Source: Sphingomonas ginsenosidivorax
GTDB lineage: Bacteria; Pseudomonadota; Alphaproteobacteria; Sphingomonadales; Sphingomonadaceae
Assembly (NCBI RefSeq): GCF_007995065.1
Contig: NZ_VOQR01000001.1
Span: 2,545,001 to 2,609,000 of the forward strand
Length of the DNA stretch: 64,000 nt
Reading direction: 5' to 3'
In this document: piece by piece, positions 15,747-23,846 of the stretch
Numbering within the stretch: the stretch's first letter is position 1
Layout of the letters: every line of letters begins with the position of its first letter
The notes under the pieces: generated by a model
The model's database searches: none
Told to the model about the DNA's origin: nothing
Seen by the model: the letters and a program-made list of their open reading frames with translations, nothing else
Made by a program: the position numbers and the translations under genes

Positions 15747-16001
15747 ATGAAGATGATGATCGCGATCGCACTGATCCTGAGTTCGAGTGCCGGTCTTGCC
15801 CAGACCGCGGCGACCGGTTCGGCGGCGGCCAATGCCAAGCCACCGAAGCCGATCTGTCGCAGCGAACCCGTCACCGGATCGATCTTTCCGCAGCGGTCAT
15901 GCCATTCGAAAGAGGAATGGACCGCGATCGATGCCGCGAACGCCGCAAATGCCGAGCGCATGTCGGCGGCGCGCAACGCCGGCGGCAGCACGAACCACTG
16001 A
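15747..16001 (+). CDS. Small exported two-cysteine protein (paralogue 1)
   Basis: The 84-residue protein has a GGAGA ribosome-binding site at 15736-15740 and starts at ATG 15747. Residues 1-19 form a signal peptide ending SAGLAQ. The mature part contains PICRSEPVTGSIFPQRSCHSKEEW, a pattern of two cysteines flanking TGS with a Trp after the second Cys, followed by a short Ala/Asn-rich helix. The next gene encodes the same pattern, so the two are tandem paralogues. The cysteines could form a disulfide in the periplasm. No known domain is recognised. Confidence 0.7.
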   Translation: MKMMIAIALILSSSAGLAQTAATGSAAANAKPPKPICRSEPVTGSIFPQRSCHSKEEWTAIDAANAANAERMSAARNAGGSTNH

Positions 16002-16098
16002 TCGTTCGGCAGGCGTCGTTGCCCGGGCAGACCACCGGCGCGTGATGGCCGGCCTGCCGGGACGGAAACTACGGGATACTCCAATGGGGAGCTACGCG

Positions 16099-16368
16099 AT
16101 GAAGACGGTAATGACTGCTACACTGTTGCTCATATCCGGCGTCGCGGTCGCGCAGACGGCGCCGGAGGCTCCACAGCCGACGGAGCAACCGGCGAAAGAG
16201 AAGAAGACCTGCCGGTCGATGACGGCGACGGGCTCGTTCATGGCGACCCGCGTGTGCAACACCGCCGCCGCGTGGCGGGCGTTCGACGGCTATACCGCCG
16301 ACGGCGCGCAACAGACCCGCGATGCGTATCGGATGTCGGTTACGAGCAGCCGGATGGACCGACGGTAG
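16099..16368 (+). CDS. Small exported two-cysteine protein (paralogue 2)
   Basis: The 89-residue protein starts at ATG 16099 (GGGGAG nine bases upstream; an in-frame ATG at 16084 is less likely). It has a signal peptide ending GVAVAQ. The mature part has KKTCRSMTATGSFMATRVCN then AAAWRAF, matching the Cys-Arg-Ser...Thr-Gly-Ser...Cys...Trp pattern of the preceding gene. The two proteins diverge elsewhere, so the duplication is old or under relaxed selection outside the motif. It converges with the FAD/NAD(P) gene, whose stop lies 16 bases away. Function unknown. Confidence 0.7.
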   Translation: MKTVMTATLLLISGVAVAQTAPEAPQPTEQPAKEKKTCRSMTATGSFMATRVCNTAAAWRAFDGYTADGAQQTRDAYRMSVTSSRMDRR

Positions 16369-16384
16369 CGCGCCGAGCGACTGC

Positions 16385-17797
16385 CTAGAGCCCCTCGCCG
16401 CCCACCCATTGTGCGTTGGACAGGCGGCGGGCGAGGTCCCAGCTCTGCTGGCGGATGTCGGGAACGGCGACGACCTCCCACAAGCCGCCGCGGGTCATCG
16501 GGCCGATGCAGTGGAGTCGGTCGTCGGCACTGCCGTCGCGGCGGATCGCACGCGATTGCGCATCGACGTCCACCCCGAGCCGCAGCGGATCGGGCCGTAT
16601 CGCGCCGCTGGCCACCAGATGCCGCACGAGCGGTTCGTCGGAGCGGAGCAGGTCGCCCTGTGGGCCCGTGCAATTGACGATCCGCGCAGTGCGCGTGACG
16701 ACCGGATCCGCGCTGCCGCGCGGGCGCCAGGTCAGGTCGGCCTGCGTGCCATGAGCCTGCGCGCCGACCAGCTTGCCCGCGGCGAAGCGGAGGCGCCCCT
16801 CGGCGACCAGGGCATCGACCCGGTCGGCGACGCGCGGCGCGAGGCGGTGGCGATGCACGTCCCAATAGGGGCGGAGGTGACGCAGGAAGCGCGCGCGTTC
16901 GCGTTGCGCGGCGGCGCCCCACATCATCTGCGTGACCGGGCGGAGCTCGTCGACCGCGGCGCGCCAGCCTATCTCCACCGCGCGGGCACGGACATGCACG
17001 ATCAGGTCGGCGAGCCCGCCTTGCGGCTTGTCGGTCACGCCGCGCGTCGCGGGCGCACCGTCGACATGCCGGCGCGGAACCAGCCCGCGGCGCGAGATCG
17101 CGAGCATCGTGCCGGCAAAGCCACGCGCGTCTAGCAGCAATGCGGCGTCGATCGCGGTGAGCCCGGTGCCGACGAGGACGATGGTGTCGTCGTCGCCAAG
17201 GTCCTCGGCGAGGTCCGCGGCCCAGGGGTCGGGACAATAGGTGCCTGCCGGCAGCGTCTCGGGCGCGAGGCCCGGCGGGGTGTGCGGCGGCAGGTTGCCG
17301 AGCGCCAGCACCGCGCTGTCGGCGTCGATCCGGCTGCCGTCCGCCATCGTCAGCGTCACCCGCTCGGCCGAGTCCAAGGCGCAGACCTCGCCCTCGACCA
17401 GCGCGAGCCGCCCGCCCGATCGCGCGATCGTGTCGTCGAGCATCGTCCGCAGATAGCGGCCATAGGTGGTGCGCGGCACGAAGGTGGTGCGGTCGCCCTC
17501 GCCGCGTTCGCCGAGCCAGCGGACGAAATGGTCGGGATCGTCGGGCAGCGCGCTCATGTTGCCGGCGCGGACGTTGAGCAGGTGGCTGGGATGCGCGGCG
17601 CTGTACGCGACGCCGCGGGCGAGCTGGCGCTGGCGGCGCTCGACCAGCGTCGCGCGCGGGCCGCCGTGGCGCATCAGGTTGATCGCCAGCAACGTCCCCG
17701 AAAAGCCGCCGCCGACGATCACGACGTGATCCTCCGGCCCTGCGATTCGTGTGCCCACGCCGCCGGAGCCGGTGCCGCTAGTGATGCTGGTCGCCAT
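16385..17797 (-). CDS. FAD/NAD(P)-binding protein (SidA/CzcO-like oxidoreductase fold)
   Basis: About 470 residues from ATG 17797. It has an N-terminal dinucleotide-binding motif HVVIVGGGFSGTLLAINLMRHG (near residue 25), then GVAYSAAHPSHLLNVRAGNMSALPDDPDHFVRWL, typical of the FAD-NAD(P)-binding family that includes hydroxyacylglutathione-like and PvdA-related proteins of unknown substrate. A second nucleotide fold appears at DTIVLVGTGLTAIDAALLL, and the C-terminal part holds IVNCTGP, where the flavin site closes. It should be a soluble flavoprotein. The substrate cannot be read from the sequence. The MscS gene is divergent, 119 bases upstream of its start. Confidence 0.8.
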   Translation of the reverse strand: MATSITSGTGSGGVGTRIAGPEDHVVIVGGGFSGTLLAINLMRHGGPRATLVERRQRQLARGVAYSAAHPSHLLNVRAGNMSALPDDPDHFVRWLGERGEGDRTTFVPRTTYGRYLRTMLDDTIARSGGRLALVEGEVCALDSAERVTLTMADGSRIDADSAVLALGNLPPHTPPGLAPETLPAGTYCPDPWAADLAEDLGDDDTIVLVGTGLTAIDAALLLDARGFAGTMLAISRRGLVPRRHVDGAPATRGVTDKPQGGLADLIVHVRARAVEIGWRAAVDELRPVTQMMWGAAAQRERARFLRHLRPYWDVHRHRLAPRVADRVDALVAEGRLRFAAGKLVGAQAHGTQADLTWRPRGSADPVVTRTARIVNCTGPQGDLLRSDEPLVRHLVASGAIRPDPLRLGVDVDAQSRAIRRDGSADDRLHCIGPMTRGGLWEVVAVPDIRQQSWDLARRLSNAQWVGGEGL

Positions 17798-17916
17798 GCC
17801 GATCGCGATAGCGGCATCGCAGGTCCGACACCATAGCGGGCGCCCATGGGGCAGCCCGCCGGGCTGGCGCGGCAGGCGCCCCTGCAAACCCCCGCCCGGC
17901 GTGTATAAGGCTAGCG

Positions 17917-20331
17917 ATGACGTACCGATCGATGACGCGCGTCCGCCTGATCTGGCTGGCGGTATTCACCCTGTTCTGCACGCAGGCGGCAGCAGCGCAG
18001 ACCGCAAAGGGCGATCCCGTCGCCGACGCGGTCGCGCAGCTCGCGCAGGCGTCGCAGGACGTGCAAGCGGCCGACCGGATGCTCGACGCGCGGCTCGACG
18101 AGGACGGCCAGCGCGACCTGAAGGCGCGGCTGGCGGCGGCGCGCAAGGCGGCGTCGGACAGCGCGGACACGCTGCAGGCGCAGATCACGATGGTCGATGC
18201 GCGGATCGCGCAGCTCGGGCCGCCGACGCCGGGGGTCGCCGAGGCGCCCGACATCGCCGCACAGCGCAAGCTGCTGGCCCAGCAGCGCTCGACGATCGAT
18301 TCGGCGATCAAGCGCGAACGACTGCTCGTGATCGAATCGAAGCAGATCGACGACGAACTCGACGCGACGATCGCGGCGCGACGCGGTCGGCGGCTCGCGC
18401 AGCAGATGCCGTCGATCCTGACGCCGGGCTTCTGGGGGCCGCTGTTGCAGGCCATCCCCGGGGACGTGGCGCGGACCGGCCAGTTGGCGCGACTCGGGTT
18501 CGCCACCGCGGTCGCGGGTGCACGCGGCGCGCATGGCTGGCTCGCGCTGGTCGGCGCGCTGGTCGCGATCCTGGTGCTCGGACCGGTGCGGCTGCGGCTC
18601 CGCGCGGTCGGGCGGCAATATGCGATCGACAACGTGCCGGGACACCGCGTGCGGCGGTCGGGCTATGCATTGTGGCGACTGGTGATCGGGACCGCGACCC
18701 CGGCGCTCGCGGCGCTGGCGTTCGCCTGGGGGTTGCGCGCCGCTGGGATGGTCAATGCGCGGTGGGAGCCGATCATCTCGGCGCTGGTGCCCGCCACCGT
18801 CGTCGCGGCGTTCATCACTGCGCTGGCGGGTGCGCTGCTGCTGCGCCACCAGGCGTCGTGGCGGCTGCTGCCGATCGACGATACGCTGGCGGATTCGCTC
18901 AGGCCGTGGAGCTGGTGGCTGGCGGCGCTGGCGCTGGTCGATCCGGTGCTGCTCGCGGTCAACGACGCCGCGCGCGCCAGCCGCGCCGCGCACACCGCCG
19001 CCGACACCGCCGAGGCGGTGCTGACGCTGGCGGTGGCGATCGGCGCGCTGGTCACGATCGTGCGCCGGCGCCGTGCCGCGCGCCTCGCGCTGCAGGCCGA
19101 GGGCGGCGAGGCCGCGTCGGGGTTCGCGCATCCGACGATCGCGCTGGTCGCGCTGATCGTATCGGCCGCGACGATCGGCGCGGCGATCGCGATCCTGGGC
19201 GGCTATATCGGGCTGGCGCTGTGGCTGATGCGGTCAGTGATCTTCTGGCCGGCGATCGTCATCGGTGCGCTGTACATCCTGCTCACGGTCGCCGACGACG
19301 TCGCGACCAGCCTGTTCGCCGCCTCCAGCCGGCCGGGCATCCTGATCGGACGCAGCATCGGCATCCGCCCCAGCGCGATCGACCAGTTCGGCGTGCTGCT
19401 GTCGGGCGTCGTCCGGCTGATGCTGGTCGTGCTCGGGCTGGGCGCGATCCTGACGCCGTTCGGTGCGGGGTTCGGGTCGTTCTTCTCGCAGCTCGGCACG
19501 CTGTCGGACGGACTGACGATCGGGCAGGTGACGATCTCGCCGAACGCGGTGCTGCGCGCGCTGGCGGTGTTCGTCGTCGGGCTGGCGCTCGCGCGCGGGT
19601 TCCTCGGCTGGCTCAACAATCGGTACCTGCCGACCACCGAGCTCGACGACAGCGCGCGCAATTCGGTCGGGCTGGTCGCGCGCTATATCGGTATCCTGAT
19701 CGCGGTGCTGTGGGGGCTCGCCGCACTGGGCATCGGGCTCGAGCGGATCGCGCTGCTGCTGTCGGCGCTGTCGGTCGGCATCGGCTTCGGCCTGCAGGCG
19801 ATCACGCAGAACTTCGTGTCGGGCCTGATCCTGCTCGCCGAGCGCCCGGTGAAGATCGGCGACCTGATCCGGATCGGCGCGGACGAGGGCGACGTGAAAC
19901 GGATCAGCGTGCGCTCGACCGAGATCGTGCTCGGCGATCATTCGACGCTGATCGTGCCGAATTCGAAGCTGATCACCGAGACGGTGCTCAACAAGACGCT
20001 GTCGAATGCGCTGGGGCGGATCCAGATCCTGTTCACGGTGCCGCTGAACACCGATCCGGGGCCCGTGCGCGCGATCGTGCTGCAGGCGTTCGCGGATGCC
20101 GAGGCGGTGCTCGACACGCCTGCACCGGTCGTGTTCCTCGACGGCATCGTCGACGGGCGGATCGGCTTCAACTGCATGGCGCACGTCGCAGGGCCGCGCG
20201 AAGCCTATCCTACGCGCAGCGCGGTGTTGATGCAGGTGCTGCAGCGCTTCGTCGCGGAGGGGATCGACATCGGCACGCCGGCGACGCGGTTCGAGCTGGT
20301 CGGCGACAAACGGACCGACGGTATCGCGTGA
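17917..20331 (+). CDS. DUF3772-containing mechanosensitive channel (MscS family)
   Basis: The 804-residue protein has a signal peptide (cleavage near AAAAQ, residue 28), a periplasmic coiled-coil region (about 40-115) and a DUF3772 segment around residues 120-200. About ten membrane segments follow. The MscS core is at the end: the pore helix region GIGFGLQAITQNFVSGLILLAERPVKIGDLI, the beta domain IGADEGDVKRISVRSTEIVLGDHSTLIVPNSKLI, and an alpha/beta C-terminal domain. It should open on membrane tension and release solutes, like the large E. coli paralogues MscK and YbdG. The start at 17917 could equally be ATG 17932. A strong hairpin terminator follows the stop. Confidence 0.9.
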   Translation: MTYRSMTRVRLIWLAVFTLFCTQAAAAQTAKGDPVADAVAQLAQASQDVQAADRMLDARLDEDGQRDLKARLAAARKAASDSADTLQAQITMVDARIAQLGPPTPGVAEAPDIAAQRKLLAQQRSTIDSAIKRERLLVIESKQIDDELDATIAARRGRRLAQQMPSILTPGFWGPLLQAIPGDVARTGQLARLGFATAVAGARGAHGWLALVGALVAILVLGPVRLRLRAVGRQYAIDNVPGHRVRRSGYALWRLVIGTATPALAALAFAWGLRAAGMVNARWEPIISALVPATVVAAFITALAGALLLRHQASWRLLPIDDTLADSLRPWSWWLAALALVDPVLLAVNDAARASRAAHTAADTAEAVLTLAVAIGALVTIVRRRRAARLALQAEGGEAASGFAHPTIALVALIVSAATIGAAIAILGGYIGLALWLMRSVIFWPAIVIGALYILLTVADDVATSLFAASSRPGILIGRSIGIRPSAIDQFGVLLSGVVRLMLVVLGLGAILTPFGAGFGSFFSQLGTLSDGLTIGQVTISPNAVLRALAVFVVGLALARGFLGWLNNRYLPTTELDDSARNSVGLVARYIGILIAVLWGLAALGIGLERIALLLSALSVGIGFGLQAITQNFVSGLILLAERPVKIGDLIRIGADEGDVKRISVRSTEIVLGDHSTLIVPNSKLITETVLNKTLSNALGRIQILFTVPLNTDPGPVRAIVLQAFADAEAVLDTPAPVVFLDGIVDGRIGFNCMAHVAGPREAYPTRSAVLMQVLQRFVAEGIDIGTPATRFELVGDKRTDGIA

Positions 20332-20336
20332 CATGA

Positions 20337-20373
20337 AAAAGCCGGCCGGGGATCGCTTCCCCGGCCGGCCTTG
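20337..20373. terminator. Bidirectional terminator between the MscS gene and RTX gene
   Basis: A perfect stem GCCGGCCGGGG / CCCCGGCCGGC with a 7-base loop is flanked by AAAAA on the left and CTT on the right. It lies between two convergent stop codons at 20331 and 20391. Confidence 0.85.
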
Positions 20374-20390
20374 TCGTCCGCGACCTGCGA

Positions 20391-22376
20391 TCAGGCGAAG
20401 AGGAACGCGTCCTGGTTGGGCGCGGCGGCCGCACCGAACACGTCGATCGCGAAGTCCGCGACGCCATCGCCATTGGTGTCGCCCTGGACGACGTAATGGC
20501 CCGCATCGCTCGCCGCCGAGACGGTCAGCTGCCCGGCCTGGCCGCTGAAACTGTCGACGAACGCGAAGCGGTCGAGCGGATTGGCGTTGCCCTGCACCGC
20601 GTCGACGCTGCGCAGGTCGATACGGTCGCCCGCCCCCTGGCTGAAGTCGAGGATGGTGTCGCGCGCCGTGGCATTGGCGACAAAGCTGTCCGCGCCCGCA
20701 CCGCCGGTGAGCGTGTTGGTGCCGATCCCACCGACCAGTATGTCATTGCCGTCGCCGCCGTCGAGCACGTCATTGCCCTGCCCGCCGTACAGCGTGTCGG
20801 TGCCGATGTTGCCGAACAGCGAGTCATCGCCCTGGTTGCCGAACAGCACGTCGTCGCCCTGGCCGCCATACAGCGTGTCGGTGCCGAACCCGCCGTTGAG
20901 CGTGTCGTTGTCCTGATTGCCATAGAGCGTGTCGTTGCCGTCACCACCGCTGAGCGTGTCGGCGCCGAAGCCGCCGGTCAGGACGTTGGCGTTGGCATCG
21001 CCGGTCAGCGTGTCGGCATAGGCCGATCCGGTCAGATTGGCGATGTCATAGAGCGAGTCGGTGCTGACCCCGGTAGCCTGTGCGACCGCGCCCGTTCCGC
21101 CGACGCCCTGCCCGACCAGCGTGACGGTCACACCGGTCGCGGCATTGGCATAGCCCGCCGTATCCGTCCCACCATCGCCGAAGATCTGGTTGGCGCCGAT
21201 ACCGCCCTCGAGATAATCGTTGCCCAGATTGCCGTGGAGCACGTCGTCGCCCTGCCCACCGAACAGCTGGTCCTCACCCTGGCCTCCGAACAACGTGTCA
21301 TTGCCCTGGTTGCCATACAGAATGTCGTTGCCCTGGTTGCCGTAGAGCATGTCGGCACCGCCGCCGCCGCGCAGCACGTCCATCCCTGCGCCGCCAGCAA
21401 GATAGTCGTCGCCGTCGCCGGTGATAACGCTGTCATCGCCCGATCCGGTGGTGATGCGGAAATTCTCGACGCCCATGAAGTCGGCCTTGGCACCCGACAG
21501 ATCGGCGATCGACCCGACATAGCCGCCGCCGAGGTCCCCGCTGGTGACACCGCCCGTGACCGCCGTCACCGCCGCCGAATAGTCGACGATCAGCTGGTCG
21601 GTGCCGCCACCGGCGACGATCGTGTCCTGTCCGCCGGTGATCGTCATGATGTCGTTGCCGGCACCCGTGGTGATCGAATCGGCGCCATTGCCAGTCGTGA
21701 CAATGTCGGCACCCGCGCCAGTGGTGATCGTATTGGCGCCGTTGCCGGCCTCGACGCGGTTGCCGCCGTCGCCTGCGATGATGGTGTCGGCGTCGTTGCC
21801 GCCGACGATCAGGTTGCGGCCGTTGCCCGCGGTGACGGTGTTGGCGCCGTCGCCGACGCGAATTTCGTTGGTGCCGTTACCGACGGTGATGGTGTCGGCG
21901 CCGCTGCCGGTCAGGACGGTGAAGTCCTCGAACCCGCCATTGATCGTGACGAGGCGACCGCCGCTGCCGGCTTCGGCGAAGTTCGATAGTGAATCACCGG
22001 TGACCGCACCGGTCGCAAGCCTGTAATCGACGATCAGGCGATCCTGGCCGAGCCCTCCGCTGACCGCGTCTGCGCCGCCCGAGACTTGGATGACGTTGTC
22101 GCCGTCGTTGCCGGTGATCATGTTGCCGTCGGCACCATCGAACACGTTGATCGGTGCGGTCCCGCCCAACGTGACGCTGGTGACGCCGCCGGCGAGGTTG
22201 AGCACGATGCCGGTCGACGTCGCGTCGCCGGCAATCGTCATGCCGGTGTAGAGAACCGAGGCGGTTTCGCCCGAATAGCCGGACTCGAGCAGGATGACAT
22301 CACCGGGGCCGCCGGCGACCATGGCATCCTGGATGGAACGGAACGTGGAATTGGGACCTACGGTAAGTGTAGCCAC
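20391..22376 (-). CDS. RTX-type calcium-binding secreted protein
   Basis: The 661-residue protein has no Sec signal, as expected for a type I secretion substrate. The N-terminus (SIQDAMVAGGPGDVILLESG) looks like the start of a parallel beta-helix. Two long blocks of glycine/aspartate repeats follow: asparagine-rich turns (TVGNGTNEIRVGDGANTVTA, about 150-260) and canonical nonapeptides of the form GGxGxDxLx (about 340-420 and 465-590), which bind Ca2+ on export. The chain ends with the serralysin-type C-terminal module RDTILDFSQGAGDRIDLR and a hydrophobic tail DAFLFA that should serve as the secretion signal. No peptidase domain or HlyB/HlyD genes are nearby. Function is probably surface or matrix related. 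Confidence 0.9.
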   Translation of the reverse strand: MATLTVGPNSTFRSIQDAMVAGGPGDVILLESGYSGETASVLYTGMTIAGDATSTGIVLNLAGGVTSVTLGGTAPINVFDGADGNMITGNDGDNVIQVSGGADAVSGGLGQDRLIVDYRLATGAVTGDSLSNFAEAGSGGRLVTINGGFEDFTVLTGSGADTITVGNGTNEIRVGDGANTVTAGNGRNLIVGGNDADTIIAGDGGNRVEAGNGANTITTGAGADIVTTGNGADSITTGAGNDIMTITGGQDTIVAGGGTDQLIVDYSAAVTAVTGGVTSGDLGGGYVGSIADLSGAKADFMGVENFRITTGSGDDSVITGDGDDYLAGGAGMDVLRGGGGADMLYGNQGNDILYGNQGNDTLFGGQGEDQLFGGQGDDVLHGNLGNDYLEGGIGANQIFGDGGTDTAGYANAATGVTVTLVGQGVGGTGAVAQATGVSTDSLYDIANLTGSAYADTLTGDANANVLTGGFGADTLSGGDGNDTLYGNQDNDTLNGGFGTDTLYGGQGDDVLFGNQGDDSLFGNIGTDTLYGGQGNDVLDGGDGNDILVGGIGTNTLTGGAGADSFVANATARDTILDFSQGAGDRIDLRSVDAVQGNANPLDRFAFVDSFSGQAGQLTVSAASDAGHYVVQGDTNGDGVADFAIDVFGAAAAPNQDAFLFA

Positions 22377-22502
22377 GGAAAAATCCTTCGGCGCGCGACG
22401 GAAGCTGCACGCATCCCGAGCGCTATCGCATCGATTTGTAAGGAACGCCGCGCCAGCGTTGCAGGATAGTGCCGTGAGGGCATACCGAAGGCGAAGATCT
22501 CA

Positions 22503-22544
22503 GGGTGTACGCACCCAAATAGCGCCTTCTTCGGTTGACCGAAG
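22503..22544. promoter_or_regulatory. Two short hairpins in the leader of the RTX gene
   Basis: GGGTG-TACG-CACCC (22503-22516) and CTTCGGT-TG-ACCGAAG (22529-22544) are perfect small inverted repeats. They lie between the putative promoter near 22580 and the RTX start at 22376. They may be operators or leader RNA structure; the sequence gives no regulator identity. The rest of the 294-base gap up to tRNA-Cys is AT-richer than average and holds no gene. Confidence 0.4.
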
Positions 22545-22563
22545 ACAGTCGATGCTAGCCCAA

Positions 22564-22594
22564 CATTAGTTAGAAACAATAGTTCCTACGTCAA
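22564..22594 (-). promoter_or_regulatory. Candidate promoter for the RTX gene
   Basis: On the minus strand TTGACG (complement of 22589-22594) is followed after 17-19 bases by AACTAAT, an acceptable -35/-10 pair in an unusually AT-rich stretch. The predicted leader would be about 180 bases long. Confidence 0.35.
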
Positions 22595-22670
22595 GCGTTA
22601 TTGTACGGAATTGCGCTTCATTCTAGGGCCCCGTCGCAAGGCCGGAGACCTGAAACCAGATCTGCACGAT

Positions 22671-22744
22671 TGGAGGCCCGACCGGGAATCGAACCCGGGT
22701 GCGAGGATTTGCAGTCCTCTACGTCACCACTCCGCCATCGGGCC
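22671..22744 (-). tRNA. tRNA-Cys (anticodon GCA)
   Basis: The 74-base cloverleaf lies on the minus strand with an encoded CCA. Acceptor GGCCCGA pairs with TCGGGCC; the anticodon arm is GAGGA-CTGCAAA-TCCTC, giving GCA. TTCGATT is present in the TpsiC loop. Confidence 0.96.
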
Positions 22745-22825
22745 TCGATCGCGTGAAGGCGGCGCAAATGCGGGGGTTTTGCGCGGCGGTCAACCCTGTC
22801 TTTGCAACGAGCGCCGTTCCGCGCG

Positions 22826-23245
22826 TCAGAGCAACGCGTCGAGCAGCCCGATCAGCGGGCGATCGGCGGGTGGCATCGGCAGCGCGTGCATGTCCGCGGG
22901 CCGGACCCATTTCAACACCGTGGCCTCCAGCGCGCGCGGTACGCCGACCCATTTGCGCGCGATATAGAGCAGCAACAGCAGATGCCGGTCGCCGAGCGGC
23001 GCGCTGGCGAAGGCGGCAGGCGCGAGGCAGGCATGGGGTACCGCGATGCCCAGTTCCTCCTCGAGTTCGCGGATCAGCGCGTCCTCCGGCGTTTCGCCCG
23101 ACTCGACCTTGCCGCCGGGAAATTCCCACAATCCTGCGAGGGACTTGTCGGCAGGCCGCTGCTGCAGAAGCACGCGGCCATCGGCATCGACGAGCGCCGC
23201 GGCGACGACGGGAAGGAGGATGTTCGGCACCACGGCGTTGGTCAT
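22826..23245 (-). CDS. mutT: Nudix hydrolase, MutT-like (8-oxo-dGTP diphosphatase)
   Basis: The 139-residue protein has a complete Nudix box, GGKVESGETPEDALIRELEEELGI (Gx5Ex7REUxEExGU form) near residues 44-67, preceded by LLQQRPADKSLAGLWEFPGG, which is the typical MutT context. It should hydrolyse oxidised nucleoside triphosphates such as 8-oxo-dGTP and so prevent mutation. Length is close to E. coli MutT (129). The gene is divergent from the Flp pilin gene and separated by only 31 bases, so their promoters must overlap. Confidence 0.9.
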   Translation of the reverse strand: MTNAVVPNILLPVVAAALVDADGRVLLQQRPADKSLAGLWEFPGGKVESGETPEDALIRELEEELGIAVPHACLAPAAFASAPLGDRHLLLLLYIARKWVGVPRALEATVLKWVRPADMHALPMPPADRPLIGLLDALL

Positions 23246-23276
23246 TCGTTAAGTATCCCGGCGGTAAACATCGGTC

Positions 23277-23480
23277 ATGAAGCCCCTTACGTTCGCCGTA
23301 AAGCGCGCCGCCGGCACGCTCAGCCGTCTGGTACGGGATCGCCGGGGCGCGACTGCGACCGAATACGGCCTGATTCTCGCGTTCGTCTTCCTTGCCCTGC
23401 TCATCGGCGTCACCTCGGTCGGCACCGCGACCAGCGGGATGTGGCACTATGTGTCGGGCAGCGTCAGCAACGCGCGCTGA
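23277..23480 (+). CDS. Flp/Fap-type IVb pilin-like protein
   Basis: The 67-residue protein has the prepilin signature RRGATATEYGLILAFVFLALL. A short basic leader with Gly at residue 24 (RDRRG) precedes ATATEYG, so cleavage by a TadV/CpaA-type peptidase would leave Glu at +5 and Tyr at +6. The hydrophobic helix follows and the tail is short (WHYVSGSVSNAR). Its leader is longer than usual and its tail differs from the next gene, so it may be a minor pilin or pseudopilin. No tad/cpa secretion genes are in the window. Confidence 0.85.
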   Translation: MKPLTFAVKRAAGTLSRLVRDRRGATATEYGLILAFVFLALLIGVTSVGTATSGMWHYVSGSVSNAR

Positions 23481-23603
23481 CGATCCGACACGACGGGCCC
23501 GGTCTTAAACCTTTCTCAACCTGCCAGCTTTATCCGTCGATTTGCTGATCCGGTCCGTCCGGTCCAGCCGGGTGACTGAAACGACCAGACAATGGAGACC
23601 GGA

Positions 23604-23777
23604 ATGAAGACGATTCGCAATTTCCTGAAGAACAACAAGGGCGCCACCGCAATCGAGTACGGCCTGATCGCCGCGCTGATCGCCGTTGCCGCCATCGCAG
23701 CGATGCAGGGTCTGGGCACCAGCCTGAACAAGACCTTCAACAACGTCTCGGGCCAGCTCAACAGCTCGGTCAAGTAA
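23604..23777 (+). CDS. flp: Flp family type IVb pilin (major pilin candidate)
   Basis: The 57-residue protein starts at ATG 23604 behind GGAG; the ATG at 23592 overlaps that site. The sequence KNNKGATAIEYGLIAALIAVAAIAAM is the standard Flp prepilin processing site and N-terminal helix, with Glu at +5 and Tyr at +6. The C-terminal part (LNKTFNNVSGQLNSS) is as in Caulobacter PilA-like pilins. A good terminator directly follows, as expected for a strongly expressed structural gene. Pilus assembly must rely on genes elsewhere in the chromosome. Confidence 0.92.
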   Translation: MKTIRNFLKNNKGATAIEYGLIAALIAVAAIAAMQGLGTSLNKTFNNVSGQLNSSVK

Positions 23778-23804
23778 GCCCGTCCCGCAAGGGATGGAAC
23801 GATG

Positions 23805-23839
23805 GGGCGGCGGGACTTCTGTTCCGCCGCCCTTTTCGT
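23805..23839 (+). terminator. Terminator after the flp gene
   Basis: The stem GGGCGGCGG / CCGCCGCCC with a loop of about 13 bases is followed by TTTT. It lies 28 bases after the flp stop and just before the convergent accA stop, so it can serve both. Confidence 0.8.
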
Positions 23840-23846
23840 GTCGGTC

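Noticed and set aside
17751..20336. 861-codon plus-strand frame over the MscS gene
   Set aside because: Arg/Gly/Ala repeats typical of a shifted frame; the MscS frame shows channel motifs and membrane helices.
20500..21900. Regular repeats resembling a CRISPR array
   Set aside because: They are coding RTX nonapeptide repeats with 27-base spacing and variable sequence, without constant repeats or unique spacers.
23277..23777. Start of a tad/cpa pilus locus
   Set aside because: Only two prepilin genes are present; the next gene is accA on the other strand, so it is not a complete locus.
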